Positions 1-8,055 of a stretch of DNA of 64,000 nt are shown here, piece by piece. The notes beneath the pieces are model-generated. The model did not search any database. It was given only the letters and a program-made list of their open reading frames with translations, and had not been told where the DNA came from. The stretch covers positions 434,001 to 498,000 of the forward strand of contig CAWCMS010000001.1 in NCBI GenBank assembly GCA_963796675.1. Reading direction: 5' to 3'. The translations under genes were made by a program, and so were the position numbers. Source of the stretch: CAWCDJ01 sp963796675. Its GTDB lineage: Bacteria; Acidobacteriota; Terriglobia; Bryobacterales; Bryobacteraceae. Every line of letters begins with the position of its first letter. Within the stretch, counting starts at the first letter, position 1.

Positions 1-82
1 CCGGTTCCCTTGACCAGACCGAGTCGACCAACGAGCGTGAGGAATCTAACGTTCCGCCGATTTGTTTGATACGATAGGGTTG

Positions 83-553
83 ATGCAGTTCCGGTATTCC
101 CCTGGGCCCCGCGTTGCTTTTGCCGTCGTTCCCTTGCTTTTCCTCTCCTCTTTCTGTCAGGCCGCGCAGCCCGAGCCGACCGCTTCCGATAGCCCTCAGG
201 CCACCCAAGAGTACGTCAAGACGCAACTGGCCATCTGGAAGCTGCGGCTCGACCTCATGGATTGGAATGTCTCCCTCCTTTTCTGCCGCTCTGCCCAACT
301 CGGGCCGAAGAAGATGGGGGACGTCGAATGGGATAAGGACGCAAAGACTGCTGTCATCCGCGTGCTCGATCCAGCCGACTACCGGCTCGGCCCCGAAGAT
401 ACCCGAAAAGACATGGAGTTTACAGTCCTGCACGGGCTGATCCACCTGGAACTGGCCTCGCTCCCCCGCAATAGACGGAATACCCAGCGTGAGGAACTGG
501 CAGTCAGCCAGTTAGCCGACGCCCTGCTCCGGCTCGATCGCGGCACGAAATAA
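83..553 (+). CDS. secreted protein with degenerate zincin-like motif
   Basis: Small exported protein of 156 residues when started at the ATG at 83; a TTG at 62 would add seven residues ahead of the hydrophobic signal segment, so the ATG fits better. The N-terminus has a positive stretch followed by a hydrophobic core ending near FCQAAQ, a plausible signal peptidase I site. The mature part has a tryptophan-rich start (WKLRLDLMDWNV) and a C-terminal helix with H-G-L-I-H. The layout recalls small predicted metallopeptidase-like proteins in which that site reads HExxH; here the catalytic Glu position is Gly, so peptidase activity is doubtful. Function is unknown. It lies alone, 39 bases before a universal stress protein gene. 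Confidence 0.6.
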   Translation: MQFRYSPGPRVAFAVVPLLFLSSFCQAAQPEPTASDSPQATQEYVKTQLAIWKLRLDLMDWNVSLLFCRSAQLGPKKMGDVEWDKDAKTAVIRVLDPADYRLGPEDTRKDMEFTVLHGLIHLELASLPRNRRNTQREELAVSQLADALLRLDRGTK

Positions 554-592
554 CTGAAACAGGAATCTGGAACCGGATTATCCTAAAGCAGG

Positions 593-1441
593 GTGATCGC
601 AATGCCGGCTCTCGCTCACATCCTGCTCCCGGTGGATTTTTCCGAACGTTCGTCTGGCGCCGCCCGCTGTGTGCGTTCGCTTTGCTCGCGGTTCCGGTCG
701 TCCGTGACCGTGTTGCACGTCCTTCCGCCGCCGCAAACCGAATTCGGCGCCCTGGACGTCAGCGGCTCGGTTCTCGGTGACATCTACCTCAATCGCTCCT
801 CGCTGGCATCCGACGACCTGAACGCCTTCGTCGCGACCGAACTTTCCGGCCTCCCGGTGACACCCGTGGTGCTCGAAGGCGACGCAGCGCTCCAGATCGT
901 CGAATTCGCCCACACACACGCGGTGGACTTGATCGTCATGCCGACCCATGGCTACGGACCCTTCCGTCGCTTCATCCTGGGCTCCAATACCGCCAAGGTG
1001 CTGCACGACGCGGATTGCCCCGTGTGGACGGGAATCCACATCGCGGAACTGCCGGCTCCATCCCCTTTGAAGTGCGTTCTGTGTGCCGTCGACCTGGGAC
1101 CGAACAGCAGCCGCACCGTGGAGTGGGCCTCCTGGCTGGCCCACGGTTTCGGCGCTCCCCTGACCTTGATGCACGCCGCGCCGGCCTGTACCGAGGAGTC
1201 GGGCCGGATGGCCGAAGATGCGCGCCGGGAACTGGCACGGCTGCAAAAGAACGCCGGAGTCGAGGCAGACCTGCTAGTGGAGCCGGGCGACCCGGCCACG
1301 GTGATTTGCGCCGCCGCCGCACGCCTGCCGGCCAACCTGCTGGTGATCGGGCGCGGATCGGCAGCCGGCGTCTTCGGGCGCCTCCGCACCAATGCCTATT
1401 CGATCATCCGGCAATCCCCCTGCCCGGTCGCCAGTGTCTAA
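593..1441 (+). CDS. universal stress protein, tandem UspA domains
   Basis: Cytoplasmic protein of 282 residues made of two UspA domains, about residues 1-145 and 150-282. Domain 1 starts with the typical ILLPVDFSE strand and carries the nucleotide-loop and tail pattern G-S-N-T-A-K-V-L near residue 130 followed by DCPV. Domain 2 ends with the equivalent GRGSA and SPCPVASV elements. ATP-binding Usp proteins of this double-domain type are linked to stress and energy limitation; the exact target is not known. The GTG at 593 is used here; an ATG at 602 is equally possible and removes three residues. The acyl-CoA synthetase gene follows after 26 bases in the same direction, so the two may be co-transcribed. 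Confidence 0.88.
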   Translation: MIAMPALAHILLPVDFSERSSGAARCVRSLCSRFRSSVTVLHVLPPPQTEFGALDVSGSVLGDIYLNRSSLASDDLNAFVATELSGLPVTPVVLEGDAALQIVEFAHTHAVDLIVMPTHGYGPFRRFILGSNTAKVLHDADCPVWTGIHIAELPAPSPLKCVLCAVDLGPNSSRTVEWASWLAHGFGAPLTLMHAAPACTEESGRMAEDARRELARLQKNAGVEADLLVEPGDPATVICAAAARLPANLLVIGRGSAAGVFGRLRTNAYSIIRQSPCPVASV

Positions 1442-1467
1442 CGCGCCCTCGTGATACATTGCTTGGA

Positions 1468-3225
1468 GTGAATCCGCGGACCATCTACCAGGTACTTGAG
1501 GAAACTGCCCGGACCCATCGCGACGCCCCAGCCCTTCGCCAGCCCTCCGCAGAGGGATACACCGTTTATTCGTGGCGGCAATACCTGCGGGCGGCCGAGG
1601 AGATCGCGGCGGGACTGCGCACCCTGGGGATTGGGCGCGGCGACGTAGTGGCGCTGAATTCCGAAACGCGCCTCGAGTTCTACGTGGCCGACCTGGGTGT
1701 CCTCACGAACGGCTCGATTTCGGCCGCCATGTACCCGAGCTATCCACCCGCGGACCTGGTCCGGACCTTGGCGGCTTCCGGCGCCGTGGCGGCATTTGTG
1801 GAAGATCCGAAGACGCTGCACGCTCTGCGGCAGGCGCCTGTTCGCCACTGGATTCTGATGACCGGCGAGGCCGAAGGCGCCCTTACGATGGCGGCGCTGC
1901 GGGATGCCGGCCGTGCCGCCCTCGAGCGGGACCCCGAACTGCTGCCCGCGATCCTCGCCGAGGTCCGGCCCCAGGATTACGCAGTGCTCTACCTGACCTC
2001 CGGCGCCACGGGCGAGCCGAAGATGGCGCTGGTCACCCATCACGCGATTGTCTCGAATATCGATATGGGCCCTGCCGTCCTGCCGCTCGGGCCGGAAGAT
2101 TCGACGGTGGCGTTTCTGCCTTCGGCGCACATCGCCCAGCGGGTGGTGATCGAATTCCTGCCGATGCGCTGCGGCATGCCGGTGACGTTTTCGGAAAGTC
2201 TGATGAAGCTGCCGGGGGAGATCCGCAAGGTACGGCCCACCATCCTGCTGGCCCCGCCGCGCATGTGGGAGCGAATCTACTCCACCATCTGCACGGAACT
2301 GCGGAAGCGGCCCGCGGCGGCGCGCAAAGCGTTCTACGGAGCGCTCGGGCTGTCGCTGGCGGCCGCTCGCTACCGCCGCGAGGGCAAGCCCGTGCCCCTG
2401 CACGTCCGCGTGCCTTTGAAGCTGGCCGACCGCCTGATGTTCCGCAAAGTGCGGGACCGTTTCGGCGGACGCATCCGGGTGGCCGCCTCAGGCGCCGCGC
2501 CGCTGAGCAAGGACCTCGCGGAATTCTACGAAGCCGTCGGCATGCCCTTGATCGAAGGCTACGGACTGACCGAGGGAGGCGTGGCGTCGCTCAACCCGAT
2601 CGACCGGCCGAAGCCGGGGAGCATCGGAAAGCCGCTGGCGGGGGTCGAGGTGCGGATTTCGCCCGATGGCGAACTGCTGATCAAGAGTCCCTGCCTGTTC
2701 ACCGAATACCTGAACGACCCGGAGACCACCGCCGAAGTGCTTCGCGATGGCTGGCTGCATACCGGCGACATCGGCCACCAGGATAGCGAAGGCTATCTGT
2801 TCATCACCGGCCGCAAGAAGGAGCTGATCGTCTCCTCCACGGGCAAGAAGATCTATCCGTCGCGCGTGGAAAGCCTGTTCAAGATGGAGCCGCTGATCAG
2901 CCAGGTGCTGCTGATCGGCGACCGCCTGCCGTTTCTGACCGCGCTGTTCACGCTGAATCAACCGGCCGCCGAGGCGCTGAAGGGCATGGAGAACTGGCGC
3001 GGCGACCTGGTTTCGGCGCCGCCCGTGCAGCAGGAGATCCACAAGGCGGTGGCGCGGGTGAACAAGCAACTGGCGCCCTTCGAGCAGGTGCGCAAATATC
3101 GCGTGCTGCCCCGCGATTTTTCGATCGACCAGGGGGAACTGACCGCGACCATGAAGGTCCGGCGCACGCGGGCGATGGAAAACTTCAAGGACCACATCGA
3201 CGAACTGTATGCCGGAAGGGAGTGA
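1468..3225 (+). CDS. long-chain fatty acyl-CoA synthetase (AMP-forming)
   Basis: Member of the adenylate-forming (ANL) family, activating a fatty acid with ATP and CoA. Visible motifs are the P-loop-like YLTSGATGEPK at about residue 175, EGYGLTEGG near 363, the GWLHTGDIG motif near 428 and the hinge/ITGRKKEL region near 449. The 585-residue length and the strong FadD15/long-chain character of the middle region (LPSAHIAQR, APPRMWERI) favour a long-chain substrate, which cannot be proven from sequence. The open frame extends far upstream as a shadow of the usp gene; the conserved start is VNPRTIYQVLEETA, using GTG at 1468 (TTG at 1459 is the alternative). It converges on a Pat-like gene, with a stem-loop at its stop codon. 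Confidence 0.85.
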   Translation: MNPRTIYQVLEETARTHRDAPALRQPSAEGYTVYSWRQYLRAAEEIAAGLRTLGIGRGDVVALNSETRLEFYVADLGVLTNGSISAAMYPSYPPADLVRTLAASGAVAAFVEDPKTLHALRQAPVRHWILMTGEAEGALTMAALRDAGRAALERDPELLPAILAEVRPQDYAVLYLTSGATGEPKMALVTHHAIVSNIDMGPAVLPLGPEDSTVAFLPSAHIAQRVVIEFLPMRCGMPVTFSESLMKLPGEIRKVRPTILLAPPRMWERIYSTICTELRKRPAAARKAFYGALGLSLAAARYRREGKPVPLHVRVPLKLADRLMFRKVRDRFGGRIRVAASGAAPLSKDLAEFYEAVGMPLIEGYGLTEGGVASLNPIDRPKPGSIGKPLAGVEVRISPDGELLIKSPCLFTEYLNDPETTAEVLRDGWLHTGDIGHQDSEGYLFITGRKKELIVSSTGKKIYPSRVESLFKMEPLISQVLLIGDRLPFLTALFTLNQPAAEALKGMENWRGDLVSAPPVQQEIHKAVARVNKQLAPFEQVRKYRVLPRDFSIDQGELTATMKVRRTRAMENFKDHIDELYAGRE

Positions 3226-3238
3226 CCCTCCCGGCATA
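3208..3238. terminator. stem-loop between convergent genes
   Basis: A 13-bp inverted repeat (TATGCCGGAAGGG at 3208-3220 against CCCTCCCGGCATA at 3226-3238, one mismatch) with a five-base loop. The TGA stop of the acyl-CoA synthetase lies in the loop. It separates two convergent genes and would fold on either strand, so it is a likely bidirectional transcription end; there is no clear T-tract on either side. Confidence 0.5.
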
Positions 3239-3248
3239 TAGTCAGCTC

Positions 3249-5970
3249 TTAATACTTATACTCGGCGCGGACGACTTCGTCGTCCAGATAGTGCTTCAGC
3301 GTGAACCCGAGCTTTTCGCAGATCCGCATGACGTCGCGGTTATCCGGCAGGATGTCGGCCGTCAGGCGCTCCAGCTTCTCATCGGCGCCGACCATCAGCA
3401 GGCGCGCCAGCAGTTCCTTGCCCAGCCCACGGCCCTGCCACTGATCGCTGATCAGGACGGCGACCTCCGCTTCACGCGTGCCGTGGATCTTCGACAGGCG
3501 GCCTACGCCAAGGATCTCGTGGTGGGCCGTCTCGGCCACCAGCGCCATCTCGCGATCGTAGTCGATGAAGCAGATGCGCGTGAGCCGCTCGTGCGTGGTG
3601 CGCTGCTCCAGGTTCATCAGGTGGAAGTAGCGCAGGTACACGCTCCGTTCCGATAGCGTCTCGTGGAACTTCACCATGGCGGGCTCGTCTTCGGGACGAA
3701 TCGGGCGGATGGTTACGGGCGTGCCGTCCTTCATCGTCCATGAGGCCACGTAACGGGTCGGATAGGGCCGGATCGCTGTCTTCGGCACCTGATCCAGTGT
3801 GACTTCGGGACCGTGGACCACCACGCGCGCATCCAGCGCGATCAGACCATCGGGCGACGCCAGCAGCGGGTTGATGTCGATCTCTTTGATCCAGCGCTGC
3901 TCGGCCACCAGCGCGCTGAAGCGCACCATCAGGAGTTCGAGCGCCTGCAGATCCACCGGCTTGCGGCCGCGCACGCCCTTGAGCGCCTTGTAGATCTTGG
4001 TCTGCTCCATCATGCGGCGAGCCAGCGTGGTATTGAGCGGCGGCAAGGCGAGCGAGCGGTCTTTGAAGACCTCCACCAACTGCCCGCCGGTGCCGAACAG
4101 CAGCACCGGGCCAAATTGCGGGTCGAGGCTGGAGCCGATGATCAGCTCATAGGCATCCTTGAGCTTGATCATGGGCTGCACGGTGACGCCCTGGAAATGC
4201 TCGGCGCCCACCTTCTGCGGTCACGGAGTCCTGAATGGAGCGGAAAGCCCGGTCGACGGCCTCGGCGCTGCCCAGGTTCAGCTGTACGCCGCCGACATCG
4301 GTCTTGTGGGTGATGGTCTCCGAGTAGAGCTTGAGGACCACCGGGTAGCCGATGCCTTCGGCAGCCTTGACGGCTTCGGCAGCGGTCGCGGCGATGACGG
4401 TCCTGGCCACCGGAATGCCGTAAGCCGCCAGCACTTGCTTGGATTCGAACTCGGTCAGGATGGTGCGGCCTTCGTTGCGAGCATTCTGCACGGTCGATTC
4501 CACGAGCTCGCGGTCGGGCGACCAGTCGGCCGAATCCTGCGGCATGGCGGGCGTCTCGTAAAGCGACTTCAGGTTGTAGCTGTACTGCCACATGTAGTTG
4601 AAGGCGCGCGCGGCGGTATCGGGATAGGGGAAGGTGGGGATGTTGGCGCGGTTGAGAATCTCCTCGCCCGCGGCCACGTCCACGCCGCCCATCCAGCTTG
4701 CCAGCACGGGTTTGCCTTCCTGCTTGGCGAGAGGCTTCAATTGCTCGGCGATCCGGGTCGGGTCGGTCATCGCCTGCGGAGTGAGGATCACCAGCATGCC
4801 GTCGCTGTGCGGATCCTTGGCGGCGATTTCGAGCGCCTTGGCGTAGCGCTCGGGCGAGGCGTCGCCGATGATGTCCACCGGATTGTTGTGGCTCCAGGTG
4901 GGGGGCAGCACGGCGTTGAACGCTTCCATGGTCTCGGGCGTCAGTTCGGCCAGTTCGCCGCCGCCCATGATCAGCGCATCGGTGGCCAGCACGCCGGGGC
5001 CGCCGGCATTGGTCACGATGGTCAGGCGCGGACCCCTGGGGCTGGGCTGCTTGGACAGCACTTCCGCCATGTAGAACAGATCGGCGATATTGTTGACGCG
5101 CAGCACGCCGCTGCGCCGGAAGGCCGCTTCCAGCACTTCGTCGCTGCCGGTGAGCGAACCGGTATGGGACGCCGCCGCTTTGGCCGCCGCGGCGCTGCGC
5201 CCCGGCTTGATGACGATGATCGGCTTGTTGAGCGCCACTTCGCGCGCCGCGGAAAGGAACGAGCGCGCGTTGCCGATGCTCTCCATGTAGATGACGATCG
5301 ACCGCGTCTTCGGGTCGTTGCCCAGGTGGTAGATCAGGTCGCCCCAGCCGACATCCACCATCGACCCGACCGAAACGAAGGCGCTGAAGCCCACCATCTC
5401 TTTCAGGCTCCAGTCCAGGACCGCCGTGCACAGGGCGCCGCTCTGGCTGATGAAGCCGACCGATCCAGGCCGCGCGATGGTGGTGGCGAAGGTCGCGTTC
5501 ATGCCCGAAAGCGGGCTCATCACGCCCAGGCAGTTCGGACCGATCACGCGAATATTGGCCTTCTGCGCCTCTTCGAGCAGTTGCCGCTCGAGCGCCGCGC
5601 CTTCTGGCCCGATTTCCTTGAAGCCGGCCGAGATCACGATCGCGCCGCGCACGCCGTTTTCTCCGCACTCCCGGATGATGCCGGGGATGGATGGGGGCGG
5701 CGTCACGATCACCGCCAGATCCACCTGCTCCGGAATGTCCGAGATCGAGGAATAGGCTTTCACTCCCAATACGCTGGGGCGCTTGGGGTTAACCGGATAG
5801 ACAGTGCCGCCGAAGGGGCTGGTTACCAGATTCCAGAGCACCGTCCGGCCGACGGTGCCTGGATTTTCCGTGGCGCCGATGACGGCGACGGTCTTGGGAG
5901 AGAAGAAAACATCGAGCGGCTGATTGCGCTGTAGGTGCGATCTCTTCTTGAACGATTTAGTTACTTGCAT
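3249..5970 (-). CDS. Pat-like protein acetyltransferase: acyl-CoA synthetase (NDP-forming) fused to GNAT, one frameshift
   Basis: Large fusion of about 906 residues. The N-terminal 460 residues form the CoA-binding and succinyl-CoA-ligase-like domains (start of the nucleotide fold at TVAVIGATENPGTVG), residues about 480-700 an ATP-grasp domain, and the last 160 a GNAT acetyltransferase with the acetyl-CoA loop QGRGLG. This is the architecture of bacterial protein lysine acetyltransferase Pat, which controls acetyl-CoA synthetase. A single frameshift near 4211-4225 splits it between SIQDSVTAE and VGAEHFQGV; both sides are conserved in their own frame, so one indel explains it. The start ATG at 5970 overlaps the upstream DUF542-type gene by 14 bases, indicating translational coupling. 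It could also act as an ADP-forming acetyl-CoA synthetase, but the GNAT tail favours Pat. Confidence 0.82.
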
Positions 5971-6190
5971 GTTGATCGGTGTCTGCCTTTGGTCCGAACG
6001 CGGCCTGATTCAGGGCCTCTACCACGTCGCGGACATTGAGTCCATTCTTGCGCGCTACGGTTTCGATGTCGCAGTCGTCGCAGACCGCGCGGTAATGCAG
6101 GCCTTCAAATACGGGGATGGTCTCGGGGTGACGCTGTTTCACGTCGCGGATGATCATGTCACGGCGGATCAGCTGATCGAATCGAAACAT
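5957..6190 (-). CDS. DUF542/DUF1858-type small domain protein
   Basis: A 77-residue protein whose core reads MIIRDVKQRHPETIPVFEG followed by a C-D-D-C pair (Cys37, Cys40) and an alpha-helical segment (VARKNGLNVRDVVEALNQAA). This is the arrangement of the short N-terminal domain of ScdA/YtfE-type proteins and of stand-alone DUF1858/DUF542 proteins, where a fixed Pro-Glu and cysteines lie near the middle. Those proteins are tied to iron-sulfur repair or redox sensing, but a stand-alone domain gives no reaction. It begins at an ATG and its 3' end overlaps the start of the Pat-like gene by 14 bases, so the two are almost certainly one transcript. Confidence 0.72.
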   Translation of the reverse strand: MFRFDQLIRRDMIIRDVKQRHPETIPVFEGLHYRAVCDDCDIETVARKNGLNVRDVVEALNQAAFGPKADTDQHASN

Positions 6191-6311
6191 AGGCTTGCCT
6201 CGAAGTGATCCTATGAAGCACCCCGGTCGCCAAAGGACGGGCCTTTGTTTTCAATCAATCCGTTGTCGAAATCTACAGCAGTTGGGTGAAAAGCCCCACC
6301 TCTCGGCGATC

Positions 6312-6755
6312 TTACCGCGCCGAGATAGAGACCTGCACCCGCAGGTAGAGGTTGGTGATGCCAAACAGGTCGAGTGGAGCTTCGAGGATCGTTCCGCTGC
6401 GGACGCCCGGCGGCACCTCGATGAGGAGTTCCCGCAGTTGCTCGATCTGTCCGGAGCCGCCGCAACCCGCGCAGCGGAAGGGGAGGACGTCGCCGGAGCC
6501 GGAGCACTGCGGACACGGATGAAACCCCGGGACTCCGACGGGGATGACGCAGCCGGCCAGAGCCTCGAGCGGCGAGAGTACGACGTCGAGAGTGAGGCTT
6601 TCGCAATGTTCGGCCTTGGGGACATCGTCGCCAGTGAAGTTCCGGGTCAATCGCTCGAAGAACGCCTCAAAGGAAGGGCTGGTGTCGTTGGGGTGTCCGA
6701 GCAGCGATGCCGGATGAGGAATGCCGAGATCGACCTGATAAGCCCTGTGACGCAT
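6312..6755 (-). CDS. DnaJ-like protein lacking the J domain
   Basis: A 147-residue protein that aligns by motif to the substrate-binding half of DnaJ. Residues 53-70 (LTLDVVLSPLEALAGC) match the start of C-terminal domain I; CPQCSGSG (81-88) and CAGCGGSG (95-102) are two CxxCxGxG motifs that would form one zinc site; IEVPPGVRSGT (112-122) and LYLRVQV (136-142) match domain II. Classical DnaJ has four such motifs and an N-terminal J domain with HPD; neither the other two motifs nor an HPD is present in the frame or directly upstream. It may bind unfolded protein without activating DnaK. It stands apart from its neighbours, with about 120 bases before the DUF542-type gene. Confidence 0.72.
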   Translation of the reverse strand: MRHRAYQVDLGIPHPASLLGHPNDTSPSFEAFFERLTRNFTGDDVPKAEHCESLTLDVVLSPLEALAGCVIPVGVPGFHPCPQCSGSGDVLPFRCAGCGGSGQIEQLRELLIEVPPGVRSGTILEAPLDLFGITNLYLRVQVSISAR

Positions 6756-6814
6756 TGGAATGACTCCTCACCGGAAAAGCGGCACGGACCGTTCCAGTAT
6801 GCGGATTCGCACAA

Positions 6815-8041
6815 CTACCGGCAGTGAGCCACGATCAAGGTGATGTCGTCATGCTGCTCGCGGGGGCTGAAGCCGCGGACCTCGTCGACTACCGCGGCGA
6901 TCGCTTCCCGGGCGGATCGGCCGCGATGACGGCGCAGCGCTTCCACCAGACGCCGCTCGCCGAACTCGTCGCCCTGCTCGTCGAAGGACTCGGTGACGCC
7001 ATCGGTGTAGAGGGCCAGGGTGTCGCCAGGGCAAAGCTGCCCGTCACCGATCGCGCATTCCCAGGCGGAAAAGAGGCCGACTACCGTGCAAGTGGAATCC
7101 AGCCGTTCCACCGAGCCATCGCCCCGTAGAATCAGCGCCGGCAGGTGGCCGCAGTTGGCGAACCGCAGGCGACGGGTGCGGTCTTCGTACTCGGCGAAGA
7201 ACAGGGTGGCATAAGAACTTTCGCCGGTGTTTTCGAAGAGCAGGCGGTTGACCGAGCGAAGCATCCGGGTGGGATCTTCGAGTGCTACGGCGCACTGGCT
7301 GCGGAGATTCGCCTGCAGGTTGGCCATCAGGAGCGCCGCGGCAATACCCTTCCCTGCGATATCGGCGATCACCAGCCCGAAACGCCCCTGGCCGAGGTCG
7401 AGAAAATCGTAGTAATCGCCGCCAACCTCGCGGGCCTGGATGCACTCGCCGGCATACTCCAGGGAATTAACAGCGGGCAACGTCTGCGGGAACAGGCGGG
7501 ATTGCACCTGTTTGGCGATCTTCAGTTCCTGCGCCGCGCGCCGCTCGGCCTCGCGTTTGGCTTCGGCCGCCTGCCGCTCAGCTTCGATCTGCCGGTTGAC
7601 CTCATCGAAGCCGACCAAAGAAAACGCATTGCCGTCGGGATCCACAAACCGGGCAAAGGTGCCGCCCCAGACCGGCACCTCTTCCGGCCCGCGCGGCGAG
7701 CCGATCCGCACGCGCCGCAGCCGGGGCGTCAGCAGGAACCGGACGCCGCGCTTGCGCCATTCTTCGAACTTCTTGAGAACGTCTTCGGTGACGAAAACGA
7801 TGCCGGTGCTTTGGCCGATCAGCCGGTACTCGCGGGATTCCGGACTGGGCGCGATCAGAGAGAGCACCGTGGTGCCGTCAGGCGGAGCGACCGCTATCCA
7901 GCGGCCTCCCGAGGGCATGGAAGCGTCGAAGGCCAGGCGGAAGCCGAGGCAATCCAGGTAGAAGCGCAGGCTCTCTTCCTGATCGTGGACGTAGACGTTG
8001 ATGGCATGCAGCCCGAGAAAAGGCTGCGGCCGGTCTTCCAT
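6815..8041 (-). CDS. VOC (glyoxalase-fold) domain fused to PP2C/SpoIIE-type phosphatase
   Basis: A 408-residue two-domain protein. Residues 8-145 form a VOC domain (LHAINVYVHD at the start, FVDPDGNAFSL at the end); the usual metal-ligand Glu in the DPDGNxxEL position is Ser, so this half is probably a ligand sensor rather than an enzyme. Residues 148-180 are a charged, Ala/Glu/Arg-rich coiled-coil linker. Residues 180-408 are a PPM/RsbU-like serine phosphatase with GGDYYDF (208-214), DIAGKG (227-232), YTDGVTES and HDDITL near the C-terminus, the Asp residues that bind Mn/Mg. Such phosphatases normally act on anti-sigma antagonists; no such partner is adjacent. The open frame extends upstream as shadow; the ATG at 8041 precedes the conserved domain. 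Confidence 0.82.
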   Translation of the reverse strand: MEDRPQPFLGLHAINVYVHDQEESLRFYLDCLGFRLAFDASMPSGGRWIAVAPPDGTTVLSLIAPSPESREYRLIGQSTGIVFVTEDVLKKFEEWRKRGVRFLLTPRLRRVRIGSPRGPEEVPVWGGTFARFVDPDGNAFSLVGFDEVNRQIEAERQAAEAKREAERRAAQELKIAKQVQSRLFPQTLPAVNSLEYAGECIQAREVGGDYYDFLDLGQGRFGLVIADIAGKGIAAALLMANLQANLRSQCAVALEDPTRMLRSVNRLLFENTGESSYATLFFAEYEDRTRRLRFANCGHLPALILRGDGSVERLDSTCTVVGLFSAWECAIGDGQLCPGDTLALYTDGVTESFDEQGDEFGERRLVEALRRHRGRSAREAIAAVVDEVRGFSPREQHDDITLIVAHCR

Positions 8042-8055
8042 GGGAGCGATTATAG

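Noticed and set aside
1..77. Possible 3' end of an upstream gene in the third frame, ending at TAG 75-77
   Set aside because: The 24-codon stretch is too short to recognise and overlaps the start region of the first gene by only an uncertain amount; it cannot be supported from this window.
4159..5934. Long open frame of about 590 codons on the plus strand opposite the Pat-like gene
   Set aside because: It lies wholly antisense to a well-conserved gene, is rich in Arg, Gly, His and Ala as expected from GC-rich complement, and has no family resemblance.
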